Source: Antarctobacter albus
GTDB lineage: Bacteria; Pseudomonadota; Alphaproteobacteria; Rhodobacterales; Rhodobacteraceae
Assembly: GCF_900101505.1 (NCBI RefSeq)
Contig: NZ_FMZI01000001.1
Coordinates: 186,001 to 250,000, forward strand
Direction: 5' to 3'
Length of the DNA: 64,000 nucleotides
Each line of letters begins with the position of its first letter. Position 1 is the first letter of the stretch. The notes beneath the pieces are model-generated. The model worked only from the letters and a program-made list of their open reading frames with translations, had not been told where the DNA came from and made no database searches. This document shows positions 35,549 through 44,270 of this stretch, piece by piece. A program made the position numbers and the translations under genes.

Positions 35549-35668
35549 GTCCTGCGTCTCTCCGCCTGGGCCGCGCGAACATGCGGCTGTGATCACGATA
35601 AAACATGGCTCAGGGTACGCAATCTCCTGGGCCGCGTCACTTGCGTTATTCGGAATGCTACCCGAATG

Positions 35669-35702
35669 AACAGGGCCCGATGGCATGCCTTAGGGCCCTG
35701 TT
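35669..35702 (-). terminator. Hairpin downstream of eno
   Basis: AACAGGGCCC (35669-35678) and GGGCCCTGTT (35693-35702) form a perfect 10-bp stem with a 14-base loop, 24 bases past the eno stop. The trailing T tract on the minus strand is weak (TTCATTC), so it may be a terminator or an mRNA 3'-end stabiliser. Confidence 0.5.
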
Positions 35703-35725
35703 AAGGTTTTGAAACCAAAAGGTTG

Positions 35726-37012
<1,287 letters not shown>

Positions 37013-37073
37013 TCAAGGCTGTCCGTTCGCCGGTGTCATAACAGGCGCGCGGGGAAAGTAAACGTGAGCGATA

Positions 37074-37124
37074 GCGCTAACGCCCCTTTGTGTGTGAGGG
37101 TTGCGCTAACGTCGCGCGCTAACG
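37074..37124. promoter_or_regulatory. Three copies of GCGCTAACG upstream of eno
   Basis: GCGCTAACG occurs at 37074-37082, 37103-37111 and 37116-37124. The first sits in a near-palindrome (GATAGCGCTAAC) and the second in GTTGCGCTAAC. GCGC-centred near-palindromes resemble LacI-family operators. They begin 73 bases before the eno start codon, in its probable promoter region. Confidence 0.45.
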
Positions 37125-37212
37125 GTCCGGGGCAGACAGGGCTGCGGAACGAAGAAACCCAGTCATTGTAACCCCTTGATGACGTTCCGTCGCCCAGTAA
37201 CGGGCAGGTGGA

Positions 37213-38082
37213 TCAGGCCTCCGCGGCGCGGGCCAGCCGCCGCTCGCGCACGAAGGTATAAAGCCCGGCGACGAGGATGAGGGCGGAGCCCGCAAGCGTC
37301 CAGAAATCCGGTCGATCGCCAAAGATCAGCACGCCCAGCCCGGTGGTGAACACGAGCCGCGAATAGCGGAAAGGTGCCACGATCGAGGCCGGTGCCATGC
37401 GCATGGCCGAGGTGATGGCCAGGTACCCCGAGGTCGTCACCACGACCGCGCCCAGGGTCGGCCAGAGCGCGGCGCCGGTAAAGCTGGAGGGTTCCGGTGT
37501 CAGTGCCCAGAGCGTCAGCCCCGGCAGCAGGGTCGAGCCGAATCCCCAGGTCGAGATCGCCAGTGCCGGGATGTGGCCGGGCGAAAGCCGGGTGACAAGG
37601 TCACGGGCCGACAGCGCGGTGATGCCCATGACGGCGAACAGTTCCCATCCGGTGAACGCGGCACCGAAGGGGCGGATCACCATCATCATGCCGATTATGC
37701 CGACACCCACGGCAGCCCAGCGGCGCCAGCCCACATGTTCGTTCAGGAACAGCGCCGCGCCCAGCGTCACCACCAGGGGGCCGGTCTGGATGATCGCGGC
37801 AAAGACCGGCAGTGGCACATAGCGCAGCCCGACCACCATGCCGATGGCGCCGAAGACCTCGAAGAGATTGCGCAGCAGGATCATCGGGTGCAGTGCATCA
37901 CGGCTCCAGACAGTGACGCGCAGGGCGCGGGCCATGACGATGAACAGCAGCGTGCCGCCCAGTCCCACCAGCGTCATCACCTGCCCGATGGGCGCGGCAA
38001 GCGTGGCGAGCTTGAAAAACGCATCCGCCCCGGCCAGCAGCGCCATCGAGAGGATCATCAGGGAAATGGCGCGCAGGATCAT
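37213..38082 (-). CDS. EamA/DMT-superfamily transporter
   Basis: Protein of 289 residues with about ten membrane segments, made of two repeated EamA halves (MILRAISLMILSMALLAGAD and ELFAVMGITALSARDLVTR). The start MILRAIS at 38082 places the first helix at the N-terminus; the in-frame upstream part is a basic tail without a ribosome site. Typical DMT features: VGLRYVPLPVFAAIIQTGP in helix 3-4 and APFRYSRLVFTTGLGVLIFGD in helix 9. Such proteins export metabolites or amino acids; the substrate cannot be told. It is separated from glk by three hairpins. Confidence 0.85.
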   Translation of the reverse strand: MILRAISLMILSMALLAGADAFFKLATLAAPIGQVMTLVGLGGTLLFIVMARALRVTVWSRDALHPMILLRNLFEVFGAIGMVVGLRYVPLPVFAAIIQTGPLVVTLGAALFLNEHVGWRRWAAVGVGIIGMMMVIRPFGAAFTGWELFAVMGITALSARDLVTRLSPGHIPALAISTWGFGSTLLPGLTLWALTPEPSSFTGAALWPTLGAVVVTTSGYLAITSAMRMAPASIVAPFRYSRLVFTTGLGVLIFGDRPDFWTLAGSALILVAGLYTFVRERRLARAAEA

Positions 38083-38179
38083 GCGGGCGCCTGCGCGGGG
38101 CGGGTGCGGGTCATTCCGGGGCTTTCGGTGAGTGTCGTGTCCCGCAGGTATCGCCCGGGCGCGCGCGCGGGGCAAGGGG

Positions 38180-38246
38180 CAAGCCGCTTCGAAGCGGCTT
38201 GGGAACGGGTTCGGAAACCCGTTGCAAGGGCTTTCGAAAGCCTTTG
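38180..38246. repeat. Three tandem ~22-bp hairpins
   Basis: Hairpin 1 is a perfect palindrome centred on CTTCGAAG (38180-38201). Hairpin 2 is AACGGGTT with AACCCGTT (38204-38211, 38216-38223). Hairpin 3 is centred on CTTTCGAAAG (38225-38246) with one G-U pair. Each has the form CAA/GAA-stem-TTCG or CGGA-stem-TTG. They lie 10-76 bases past the glk stop on the minus strand. Confidence 0.85.
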
Positions 38247-38255
38247 CGCGCCAGA

Positions 38256-39215
38256 TCAGGCGGCCATGATCTCGGCCAGATGGGCGGCGCAGCCCCGGAG
38301 CGCGGCGTAATCGTCGGTGACCAGGTCGACCGGAAACTGGGTCATGTAGGCATTGAACCGCCCCTTGTCGGCAAAGGCCTCGGCAAAGCCCAGGTGGCGC
38401 AGGTGTGGGCCCAGGTGGCGCGTCACGCCGCCGACCAGATAGATGCCGCCAAAGGGCAGGGTGACCAGAGCCAGGTCGCCGGTGTAACGGCCCAGAAAGC
38501 GCACAAAGAGCCGTGCGGCCCGCTGCGCGCGCGGCTCACCGGCCTCGAACCCGGCCATGATCTCGGCCGCGGGCAGGGGCAGGCCGTCGCCCTCGTCGTG
38601 ACAGACCCAGGCGTAAAGCCGTTCCAGCCCGCGGCCCGACAGGATCTCTTCGAGGCCCGGATGCCCGGTCTTTTCAGCGACCCAGTCGACCAGCCGCAAT
38701 TCCTCGGCATCGCGCGCCAGAAGCGAGACATGCCCCGCCTCTGCCGGGGGTACAAGGGTGCGAGCGCCCTGGGTGTAGACGGGTACGGCGTTCAGCCCGG
38801 TGCCCACGTTCACCACAAGGCGCACGGCATCCGCCGGGGCTTCGCGCCCGGTCAGGACCGGCGACAGGCTATCGTGACCCAGGTGTGCCACGGCGAACCC
38901 CTGCGCCTGAAGGTCGTTCAGAACCGCAACCCGGGCCGCCCCGATGCGCTTCTTGAGCGCGGCCGAATCCACAGTCCAGTCCAGGTTGGTCAGCGTGCCC
39001 ACCCCGTCATGCACCGGCCCGGCCATGTCGATGCAGACACCGACGGGGGCCACTTTCTGGTCGTCCAGGTAGCTGTCCAGGATCGGTTCGATCCCGGCGT
39101 TCTCGGAGTTGCGAAAGCGGCGGATGCTGTCGTCCAACACCTGGCCGTCCCGGCTCAGGGCGACCCGCGTGTTGGTGCCGCCGATGTCGGCGACAACGGA
39201 AAGCTCTTGCGTCAT
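38256..39215 (-). CDS. glk: Glucokinase
   Basis: Protein of 319 residues, matching the E. coli-type Glk family (PF02685). Phosphate loop ADIGGTNTRVALS near the start; LNDLQAQGFAVAHL; VVNVGTGLNAVPV; EAGHVSLLARDAEELRLVDW; and GGIYLVGGVTRHL near the C-terminus. It phosphorylates glucose released by the neighbouring glucosidases. The ATG at 39215 lies 11 bases after the GH1 glucosidase stop, so aglR-bgl-glk form one minus-strand operon divergent from aglEFGAK. Three tandem hairpins follow the stop. Confidence 0.92.
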   Translation of the reverse strand: MTQELSVVADIGGTNTRVALSRDGQVLDDSIRRFRNSENAGIEPILDSYLDDQKVAPVGVCIDMAGPVHDGVGTLTNLDWTVDSAALKKRIGAARVAVLNDLQAQGFAVAHLGHDSLSPVLTGREAPADAVRLVVNVGTGLNAVPVYTQGARTLVPPAEAGHVSLLARDAEELRLVDWVAEKTGHPGLEEILSGRGLERLYAWVCHDEGDGLPLPAAEIMAGFEAGEPRAQRAARLFVRFLGRYTGDLALVTLPFGGIYLVGGVTRHLGPHLRHLGFAEAFADKGRFNAYMTQFPVDLVTDDYAALRGCAAHLAEIMAA

Positions 39216-39226
39216 GGCGTGGCCTT

Positions 39227-40549
39227 TCAGGTGGTCAGGGCTTTGGCAAGCGCGTGATACGATGCCTTGGGCGTCCGCGCCAAGGTCTCGAAATCGACAT
39301 GGACCAGGCCAAAGCGCTTTTCGTACCCAAGCGCCCATTCGTAATTGTCCAGCAGAGACCAAGTGAAATAGCCCTTCAGCGGGACGCCCTCGGCAATGGC
39401 CTGCCGGACCTTGTCCAGGTGGGCATCCAGATAGGCGGTGCGGGCCGGGTCCTCAATCTTGCCATCCTCCAGCACATCGGCCGAGGCCATGCCGTTCTCG
39501 GTGACGTAAAGCGGCAGGTCGCCAGTGTACTCGCGCGCGGTGCGGGTCAGGAAATTGTAGAGGCCCTCGGGGTAGATTTCCCAATCCATGAAGGTCTTTG
39601 GCAGCGGGCCTTCGACCTCGCGGTAATCGGGCCAGGGGTTTCCGGCGGGGGCGATCAGCTTGCGCGTGTAGTAATTGATCCCGCACCAGTCGAGCGGGGC
39701 GGTGATGGTCGGGAAGTCCTCTTGCCAGCCCCTGGGCAGATGTGGCTCCAGCCCGTCCAGCGCGGCCTGCGGATAGGCGCCCTTGAACACGCCAGCCATG
39801 AACCAGTGGTTGTAGATCGCGTCATAGCGGTCGGCGGCGGCGCGGGCGGCCGCGCTGTCGTCGGCTGGGTCGGCCCATTCCATGTTGAAGACCCCACCAA
39901 GGTTGTCCATGCCCAGTCCGCGCATGGTTTCGATGGCGCGGCCATGTGCCAACAGGACGTGGTGCATTGCGCGCGCCGTGGCGCGGATGTCGCGGACGCC
40001 GGGGGCGTGGTGGCCGTCGAAATGGCTGAGCCAGGCGACGCACCAGGGCTCGTTTATTGGCGCGACGGAAAACATCCGGTCGCCGATGCGCTCCATGATG
40101 ATCTGCGTGTAGTCGGCGAACCAGCCGGCGATGTCCCGGTTGCGCCAGCCGCCGAGGTCCAGCACGGGCGAGGGCAATTCCCAGTGATAAAGTGTGGCGC
40201 AGGGCCTGATGCCGCGATCCAGCAGAGAGTCGGCCAGGCGATCGTAGAAATCCAGCCCCTCTTGGTTGACCGGCCCGCGCCCTTCGGGCAGCACGCGCGC
40301 CCAGCTCAGCGAAAAGCGGTAGGCGTCGAAGCCGGCCTGTTCGACCAGGTCCAGATCCTCGCCATAGCGGTGATAGTGATCGCAGGCCTTGTCGCCGTTC
40401 TCGAAACGGGTGACGTTCCCCGGGGTCGCGGCGAAATCATCCCATTGGGTGCGGCCTGCGCCACCAAAGGCGTGACCCTCGATCTGGTAGCTCGAGGTGG
40501 CGCAACCGAAGAGGAAATCTTCGGGAAAATCAGATCTCTGGTGTTTCAT
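39227..40549 (-). CDS. GH1 beta-glucosidase
   Basis: Protein of 440 residues from the ATG at 40549; a TTG two codons earlier is also possible. Glycoside hydrolase family 1: N-terminal FPEDFLFGCATSSYQIEG, acid/base Glu167 in PINEPWCVAW, nucleophile Glu351 in YVTENGMAS, and WSLLDNYEWALGYEKRFGL. It hydrolyses beta-glucosides such as cellobiose in the cytoplasm. Start 9 bases after the aglR stop, followed 11 bases later by glk. Its presence in an alpha-glucoside locus widens the sugar range. Confidence 0.92.
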   Translation of the reverse strand: MKHQRSDFPEDFLFGCATSSYQIEGHAFGGAGRTQWDDFAATPGNVTRFENGDKACDHYHRYGEDLDLVEQAGFDAYRFSLSWARVLPEGRGPVNQEGLDFYDRLADSLLDRGIRPCATLYHWELPSPVLDLGGWRNRDIAGWFADYTQIIMERIGDRMFSVAPINEPWCVAWLSHFDGHHAPGVRDIRATARAMHHVLLAHGRAIETMRGLGMDNLGGVFNMEWADPADDSAAARAAADRYDAIYNHWFMAGVFKGAYPQAALDGLEPHLPRGWQEDFPTITAPLDWCGINYYTRKLIAPAGNPWPDYREVEGPLPKTFMDWEIYPEGLYNFLTRTAREYTGDLPLYVTENGMASADVLEDGKIEDPARTAYLDAHLDKVRQAIAEGVPLKGYFTWSLLDNYEWALGYEKRFGLVHVDFETLARTPKASYHALAKALTT

Positions 40550-40558
40550 GTTCAACCT

Positions 40559-41581
40559 TTATTGCGCGGGTCCGGTCGAGCTTCCGATGATCAGCTCGGC
40601 CTCCATCAACTGGGTCAAGGGCGCATGCGCGGGATTGCGGATAAGCTCCAGCAGCATTTCAGCCGCCCGCATCCCGGCCAGGCGCACCGAGGAGCGCGTG
40701 GCGGTAAAGATCGGCACGTCATGGCCGTTGCGCAAATAGCCCAGGTCGTCGTCATGGGTGATGACGGACACGTCTCGTCCCATTTCCAGCCCGGCCTCGT
40801 GGATCGCCCGGCGGACGCCGATGGCGGTGATCATCGAGGAGACAAGGAAGCCGGTGGGCGGAGTGTCCAGCGCCAGCATCTCTGCCGCGCTGCGGTAGCC
40901 ATAGACCTCTGTCATCTCTTCCGAGCGCATCAGCGCCGGGTCCAACGCGATGCCACGGTCGGCCAGTGCCGCCTCATAGGCGACGCGGCGGCGGTGGGCG
41001 AAATCCATGAATTCCAGCCCGTTGATCAGGGCAATCCGCCGGTGGCCCAGGTCCAGCAGGAACTCGGTCGCGCGCTGGAACGCGCGCCCGTTGTTGGTGT
41101 CCAGCCAGGAATAGGGCAGGCTGACCTGAGAGGCGCGGCCATGCACGACGAAGGGCAGCCCCAGCTCGGTCAGCAGCGCGATCCGGCCGTCGGTCATGCG
41201 TGGGCCGTGCACGATGATCCCGTCGACATTGCCACGGCTGCGGATCGAACGATAGGCCTGTTCCTCGTCCTTGTCGTCGACCAGGCTGATGACCACCTCG
41301 TAGCCCGCCTTGGAGTAGGTCTGACCGGCCCCGGCGATGAAATCTCCGAAGATCGGGTTCACCATCTCGTGCTGGTCGCTGATCGGCAGGACGTGACCGA
41401 TGGCATGGGCGCGGCCCGTGGCCAGCCCCTTGGCCCTGGCGTTGGGGCTGTAGTTCAGCTCGCGCGCGGCACGCAGAACCTTTTCCCGGGTCTTTTCACT
41501 GACCTCTGGATAACCGTTCAGCGCACGGCTGACGGTGGTCTGGGAAAGGTCGAGGTGTTCGGCGAGCTGCTTGAGGTTCAT
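40559..41581 (-). CDS. aglR: LacI-family repressor of the alpha-glucoside locus
   Basis: Protein of 340 residues starting MNLKQLAEHLDLSQTTVSRALNGYPEV (41581), where the helix-turn-helix begins at residue 2 as in LacI proteins; the in-frame upstream codons contain an operator and were excluded. The periplasmic-binding-like effector domain follows from about 60. It lies divergent to aglE and in the position of aglR of Sinorhizobium meliloti. Operators containing AAAGCGCTTT lie 15 bases before its own start and at the aglE promoter, so it likely represses both operons until an alpha-glucoside is bound. Confidence 0.88.
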   Translation of the reverse strand: MNLKQLAEHLDLSQTTVSRALNGYPEVSEKTREKVLRAARELNYSPNARAKGLATGRAHAIGHVLPISDQHEMVNPIFGDFIAGAGQTYSKAGYEVVISLVDDKDEEQAYRSIRSRGNVDGIIVHGPRMTDGRIALLTELGLPFVVHGRASQVSLPYSWLDTNNGRAFQRATEFLLDLGHRRIALINGLEFMDFAHRRRVAYEAALADRGIALDPALMRSEEMTEVYGYRSAAEMLALDTPPTGFLVSSMITAIGVRRAIHEAGLEMGRDVSVITHDDDLGYLRNGHDVPIFTATRSSVRLAGMRAAEMLLELIRNPAHAPLTQLMEAELIIGSSTGPAQ

Positions 41582-41595
41582 GTCACGATAAGGCC

Positions 41596-41607
41596 CAAAG
41601 CGCTTCG
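41596..41607. promoter_or_regulatory. AglR operator at aglR
   Basis: CAAAGCGCTTCG, one mismatch from the perfect palindrome at 41739-41750. It is 15 bases before the aglR start, placed for autorepression. Confidence 0.65.
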
Positions 41608-41700
41608 GATTTGTCAAGAGACGACCGCACGGATGGTGCTGTATTGCAGAAAGCTTAGCCGCACCGCAGCATGTAAATTTCAATGGTCAAAGGACGAATG

Positions 41701-41729
41701 TTGACAGGTTGGGCCGACTCGCAGATAGT
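41701..41729 (+). promoter_or_regulatory. Sigma-70 promoter of aglEFGAK
   Basis: Perfect -35 TTGACA (41701-41706), 17-base spacer, -10 GATAGT (41724-41729). The operator at 41739-41750 covers the predicted start region, so bound repressor would block transcription. Confidence 0.7.
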
Positions 41730-41738
41730 GGCGCCACC

Positions 41739-41750
41739 CAAAGCGCTTTG
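41739..41750. promoter_or_regulatory. AglR operator at the aglE promoter
   Basis: CAAAGCGCTTTG, a perfect 12-base palindrome of the LacI/AglR type, nine bases after the -10 hexamer of the aglE promoter and 76 bases before the aglE start. Confidence 0.75.
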
Positions 41751-41825
41751 AGAAACTTTGTTTTCGACGGGTGCGGGATACGCAGGAGAACCCGCGCGGC
41801 GAGGTGCGGGAGGGGAGGATAATCA

Positions 41826-43091
41826 ATGAAGTCACCGTTTTACCTGAGCGTCGCGGCCCTGGCCCTTGGCGCCGGCATGGCGCATGCGGAGAAGCTGACC
41901 GTTTTCGGCCCCTGGCTGGGTCCGGACCAGGAGCTGGTCGAGGATGTTCTGGATGTCTTCGCCGAACAGACCGGCCATGACGTTTCCTATGTGGGTTCTG
42001 ACAGTTTCGAGCAGCAGATCGTTGTCGATGCCGAAGCAGGTTCGCCCCCGAACGTCTCGATCTTCCCGCAGCCGGGCCTTGCCTCCGACATGGCGTCGCG
42101 CGGTTTCCTGACCCCGCTCAAGGATGGCACCGGCGACTGGATTCGCGAGAATTACGCGGCAGGCGACAGCTGGGTCGACCTCGGGACCTACGCCGACCAG
42201 GACGATGCGGACAAGTTGTTCGGCTTCTTCTACAAGGTCGATGTGAAATCGTTGGTCTGGTACAACCCCGAGAACTTCCTCGATTTCGGTTACGACGTGC
42301 CGGAAACGATGGAGGAGCTGCGTGCGCTGGAGCAGCAGATGATCGACGATGGCGAAACGCCCTGGTGCGTGGGCCTGGGATCGGGCGGGGCGACCGGCTG
42401 GCCGGCCACGGACTGGGTCGAGGACCTGATGCTGCGCACGCAGCCGCCCGAAGTTTATGACCAATGGGTTGCCAACGAGATCCCCTTTGACGATCCGCGC
42501 GTCGTGGCCGCGATCGAGGAATTCGGCACCTTCATCGAGGATGACAAGGTGGCCGGCGGCCGGGGCGCAGTTGCCTCGACCGATTTCCGCGACAGCCCCA
42601 AGGGTCTGTTCTCGGCACCGCCGCAATGCATGATGCACCGTCAGGCGTCATTTATTCCGACCTTCTTCCCCGAGGGGACAGAGGTCGGCCTTGATGCCGA
42701 TTTCTTCTATTTCCCGGCCTACGAAAGCAAGGATCTGGGCCAGCCGGTCCTTGGCGCGGGCACGCTGTGGGCGATCACGAATGAAAACGACGCGGCACAT
42801 GACCTGATCGCCTTCCTGCAAACCACCGAGGCGCACGAGATCTGGATGGCCAATGGCGGCTTCATGACGCCGCTGAAATCGGTCGATCCGTCCAAGTTCA
42901 AGGACGAGGCCACCGCCAAGATGAACCAGATCCTGCTGGACGCGACGACCTTTCGCTTTGACGGATCGGACCTGATGCCCGGTGGCGTTGGCGCGGGCAG
43001 CTTCTGGACCGGCATGGTCGACTATGCCGGCGGTAAGCCCGCGGCAGAGGTGGCGGCCGAAATCCAGAGCAGCTGGGACTCGCTCAAGTAA
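41826..43091 (+). CDS. aglE: Alpha-glucoside ABC transporter, substrate-binding protein
   Basis: Protein of 421 residues with a signal peptide cleaved at AHA-EK. Family-1 solute-binding fold: LTVFGPWLGPDQELVEDVLD at the mature start, QQIVVDAEAGSPPNVSIFPQPG, and the sugar-site stretch FFYKVDVKSLVWYNPENF. The GSGGATGWPATDWVEDLML block is typical of AglE. It binds trehalose-, maltose- or sucrose-like alpha-glucosides in the periplasm for AglFGK. AGGGGAGGAT precedes the ATG. It is the first gene of aglEFGAK; the 165-base gap to aglF holds palindromic repeats that could protect aglE mRNA. Confidence 0.92.
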   Translation: MKSPFYLSVAALALGAGMAHAEKLTVFGPWLGPDQELVEDVLDVFAEQTGHDVSYVGSDSFEQQIVVDAEAGSPPNVSIFPQPGLASDMASRGFLTPLKDGTGDWIRENYAAGDSWVDLGTYADQDDADKLFGFFYKVDVKSLVWYNPENFLDFGYDVPETMEELRALEQQMIDDGETPWCVGLGSGGATGWPATDWVEDLMLRTQPPEVYDQWVANEIPFDDPRVVAAIEEFGTFIEDDKVAGGRGAVASTDFRDSPKGLFSAPPQCMMHRQASFIPTFFPEGTEVGLDADFFYFPAYESKDLGQPVLGAGTLWAITNENDAAHDLIAFLQTTEAHEIWMANGGFMTPLKSVDPSKFKDEATAKMNQILLDATTFRFDGSDLMPGGVGAGSFWTGMVDYAGGKPAAEVAAEIQSSWDSLK

Positions 43092-43113
43092 GCGGATCGA
43101 ACCGGACCCACCC

Positions 43114-43195
43114 GTCCCGGGCCTTGCCCGGGACCACTGCCGGGCCGATCAGCTCGATGAGGGCAGGGGCCCCGGATCAGGTCCGGGGCGGGGTT
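43114..43195. repeat. Composite palindromic repeat in the aglE-aglF spacer
   Basis: GTCCCGGG-N5-CCCGGGAC (43114-43134), then CCCCGGA-N5-TCCGGGG (43170-43188) continuing GCGGGGTTT. The same two palindromes occur in inverted order at 45606-45679, with identity over the second palindrome plus its CGGGGTTT tail. REP/BIME-like; likely stabilises or processes the agl mRNA. Confidence 0.85.
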
Positions 43196-43256
43196 TCTGA
43201 CGACCTGCGCTGCGCGAATGCGTGCGGCCAATATCCAGAGTGACAGGGAGCACAGC

Positions 43257-44258
43257 ATGCATCCGGCGCTACAAGGACTTCTGACAATCGTGATCGGCGT
43301 GGGGTCGTGTATCGGCTACTTCTGGGCGTCGAACCAGTTCCTGGACCGGGTCCTGTTTCCGGCCAGGGGGCCGAACGCGGGGCGAAACATCAACCGCGCC
43401 AACATGATCCGGCCCTGGCTGTTCCTGTTCCCGGCGCTGTTCGCGCTGACGCTCTACCTGGCCTACCCGGTTTTCGAGACGCTGCGCCTGTCGCTGACCG
43501 ACCGCGATCAAGGCGGGGCCTTCATCGGGCTGGCCAACTACACGCAGATGATGGGCGAATCCAAGTTCTGGGAGGCGATGGGCAACAACATGCTCTGGCT
43601 GATCGTCGTGCCGGCGCTATCGACGGCCTTTGGCCTGCTGGCAGCGCAGCTCACCGATCGCATCGGCTGGGGCAACATTGCCAAGTCGTTGATTTTCATG
43701 CCGATGGCGATTTCCTTTGTGGGTGCGGCGGTGATTTGGAAACTGGTCTATGACGCGCGCCCGCCGGATGCGGAACAGATCGGCGTGCTGAACGCACTCT
43801 ATGTCTGGTTCACCGGCAACGATCCGGCGCAATGGCTGACCATCCCCTTCTGGAACAACTTCTTCCTGATGATCGTGCTGGTCTGGATTCAGACCGGCTT
43901 TGCGATGGTGATCCTGTCGGCGGCGCTGCGCGGGATCCCCGAGGAAACGGTCGAGGCGGCCATCGTCGACGGGGCCAACCCGTTCCAGATCTTCTTCAAG
44001 ATCAAGGTGCCGCAGATCATGCCGACCATCATGGTGGTCTGGACGACGATCACGCTGGTCGTGCTCAAGATCTTCGACATCGTCTTTGCCATGACCAACG
44101 GCCAATGGGGCACGCAGGTCCTGGCCAACTACATGTTCGACAAGCTGTTCCGCGCCAATGACTGGGGCGTGGGCTCGGCCTCGGCCATCGTCATCATGCT
44201 GCTGGTCACGCCGATCCTTGTCTGGAACGTGCGGCAGGCCCGCAAGGAAATGCGGTAA
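43257..44258 (+). CDS. aglF: Alpha-glucoside ABC transporter, permease 1
   Basis: Protein of 333 residues starting MHPALQGLLTIVIGVGSCIG (43257), with AGGGAG before it. An extra N-terminal membrane segment and linker (GPNAGRNINRANM) precede the usual six-segment MalF-type core that begins WLFLFPALFALTLYLAYPV. The cytoplasmic EAA loop that docks on the ATPase is EETVEAAIVDGANPFQIFFK. It pairs with AglG. 12 bases separate its stop from aglG. Confidence 0.92.
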   Translation: MHPALQGLLTIVIGVGSCIGYFWASNQFLDRVLFPARGPNAGRNINRANMIRPWLFLFPALFALTLYLAYPVFETLRLSLTDRDQGGAFIGLANYTQMMGESKFWEAMGNNMLWLIVVPALSTAFGLLAAQLTDRIGWGNIAKSLIFMPMAISFVGAAVIWKLVYDARPPDAEQIGVLNALYVWFTGNDPAQWLTIPFWNNFFLMIVLVWIQTGFAMVILSAALRGIPEETVEAAIVDGANPFQIFFKIKVPQIMPTIMVVWTTITLVVLKIFDIVFAMTNGQWGTQVLANYMFDKLFRANDWGVGSASAIVIMLLVTPILVWNVRQARKEMR

Positions 44259-44270
44259 GGGAGCGGGATC

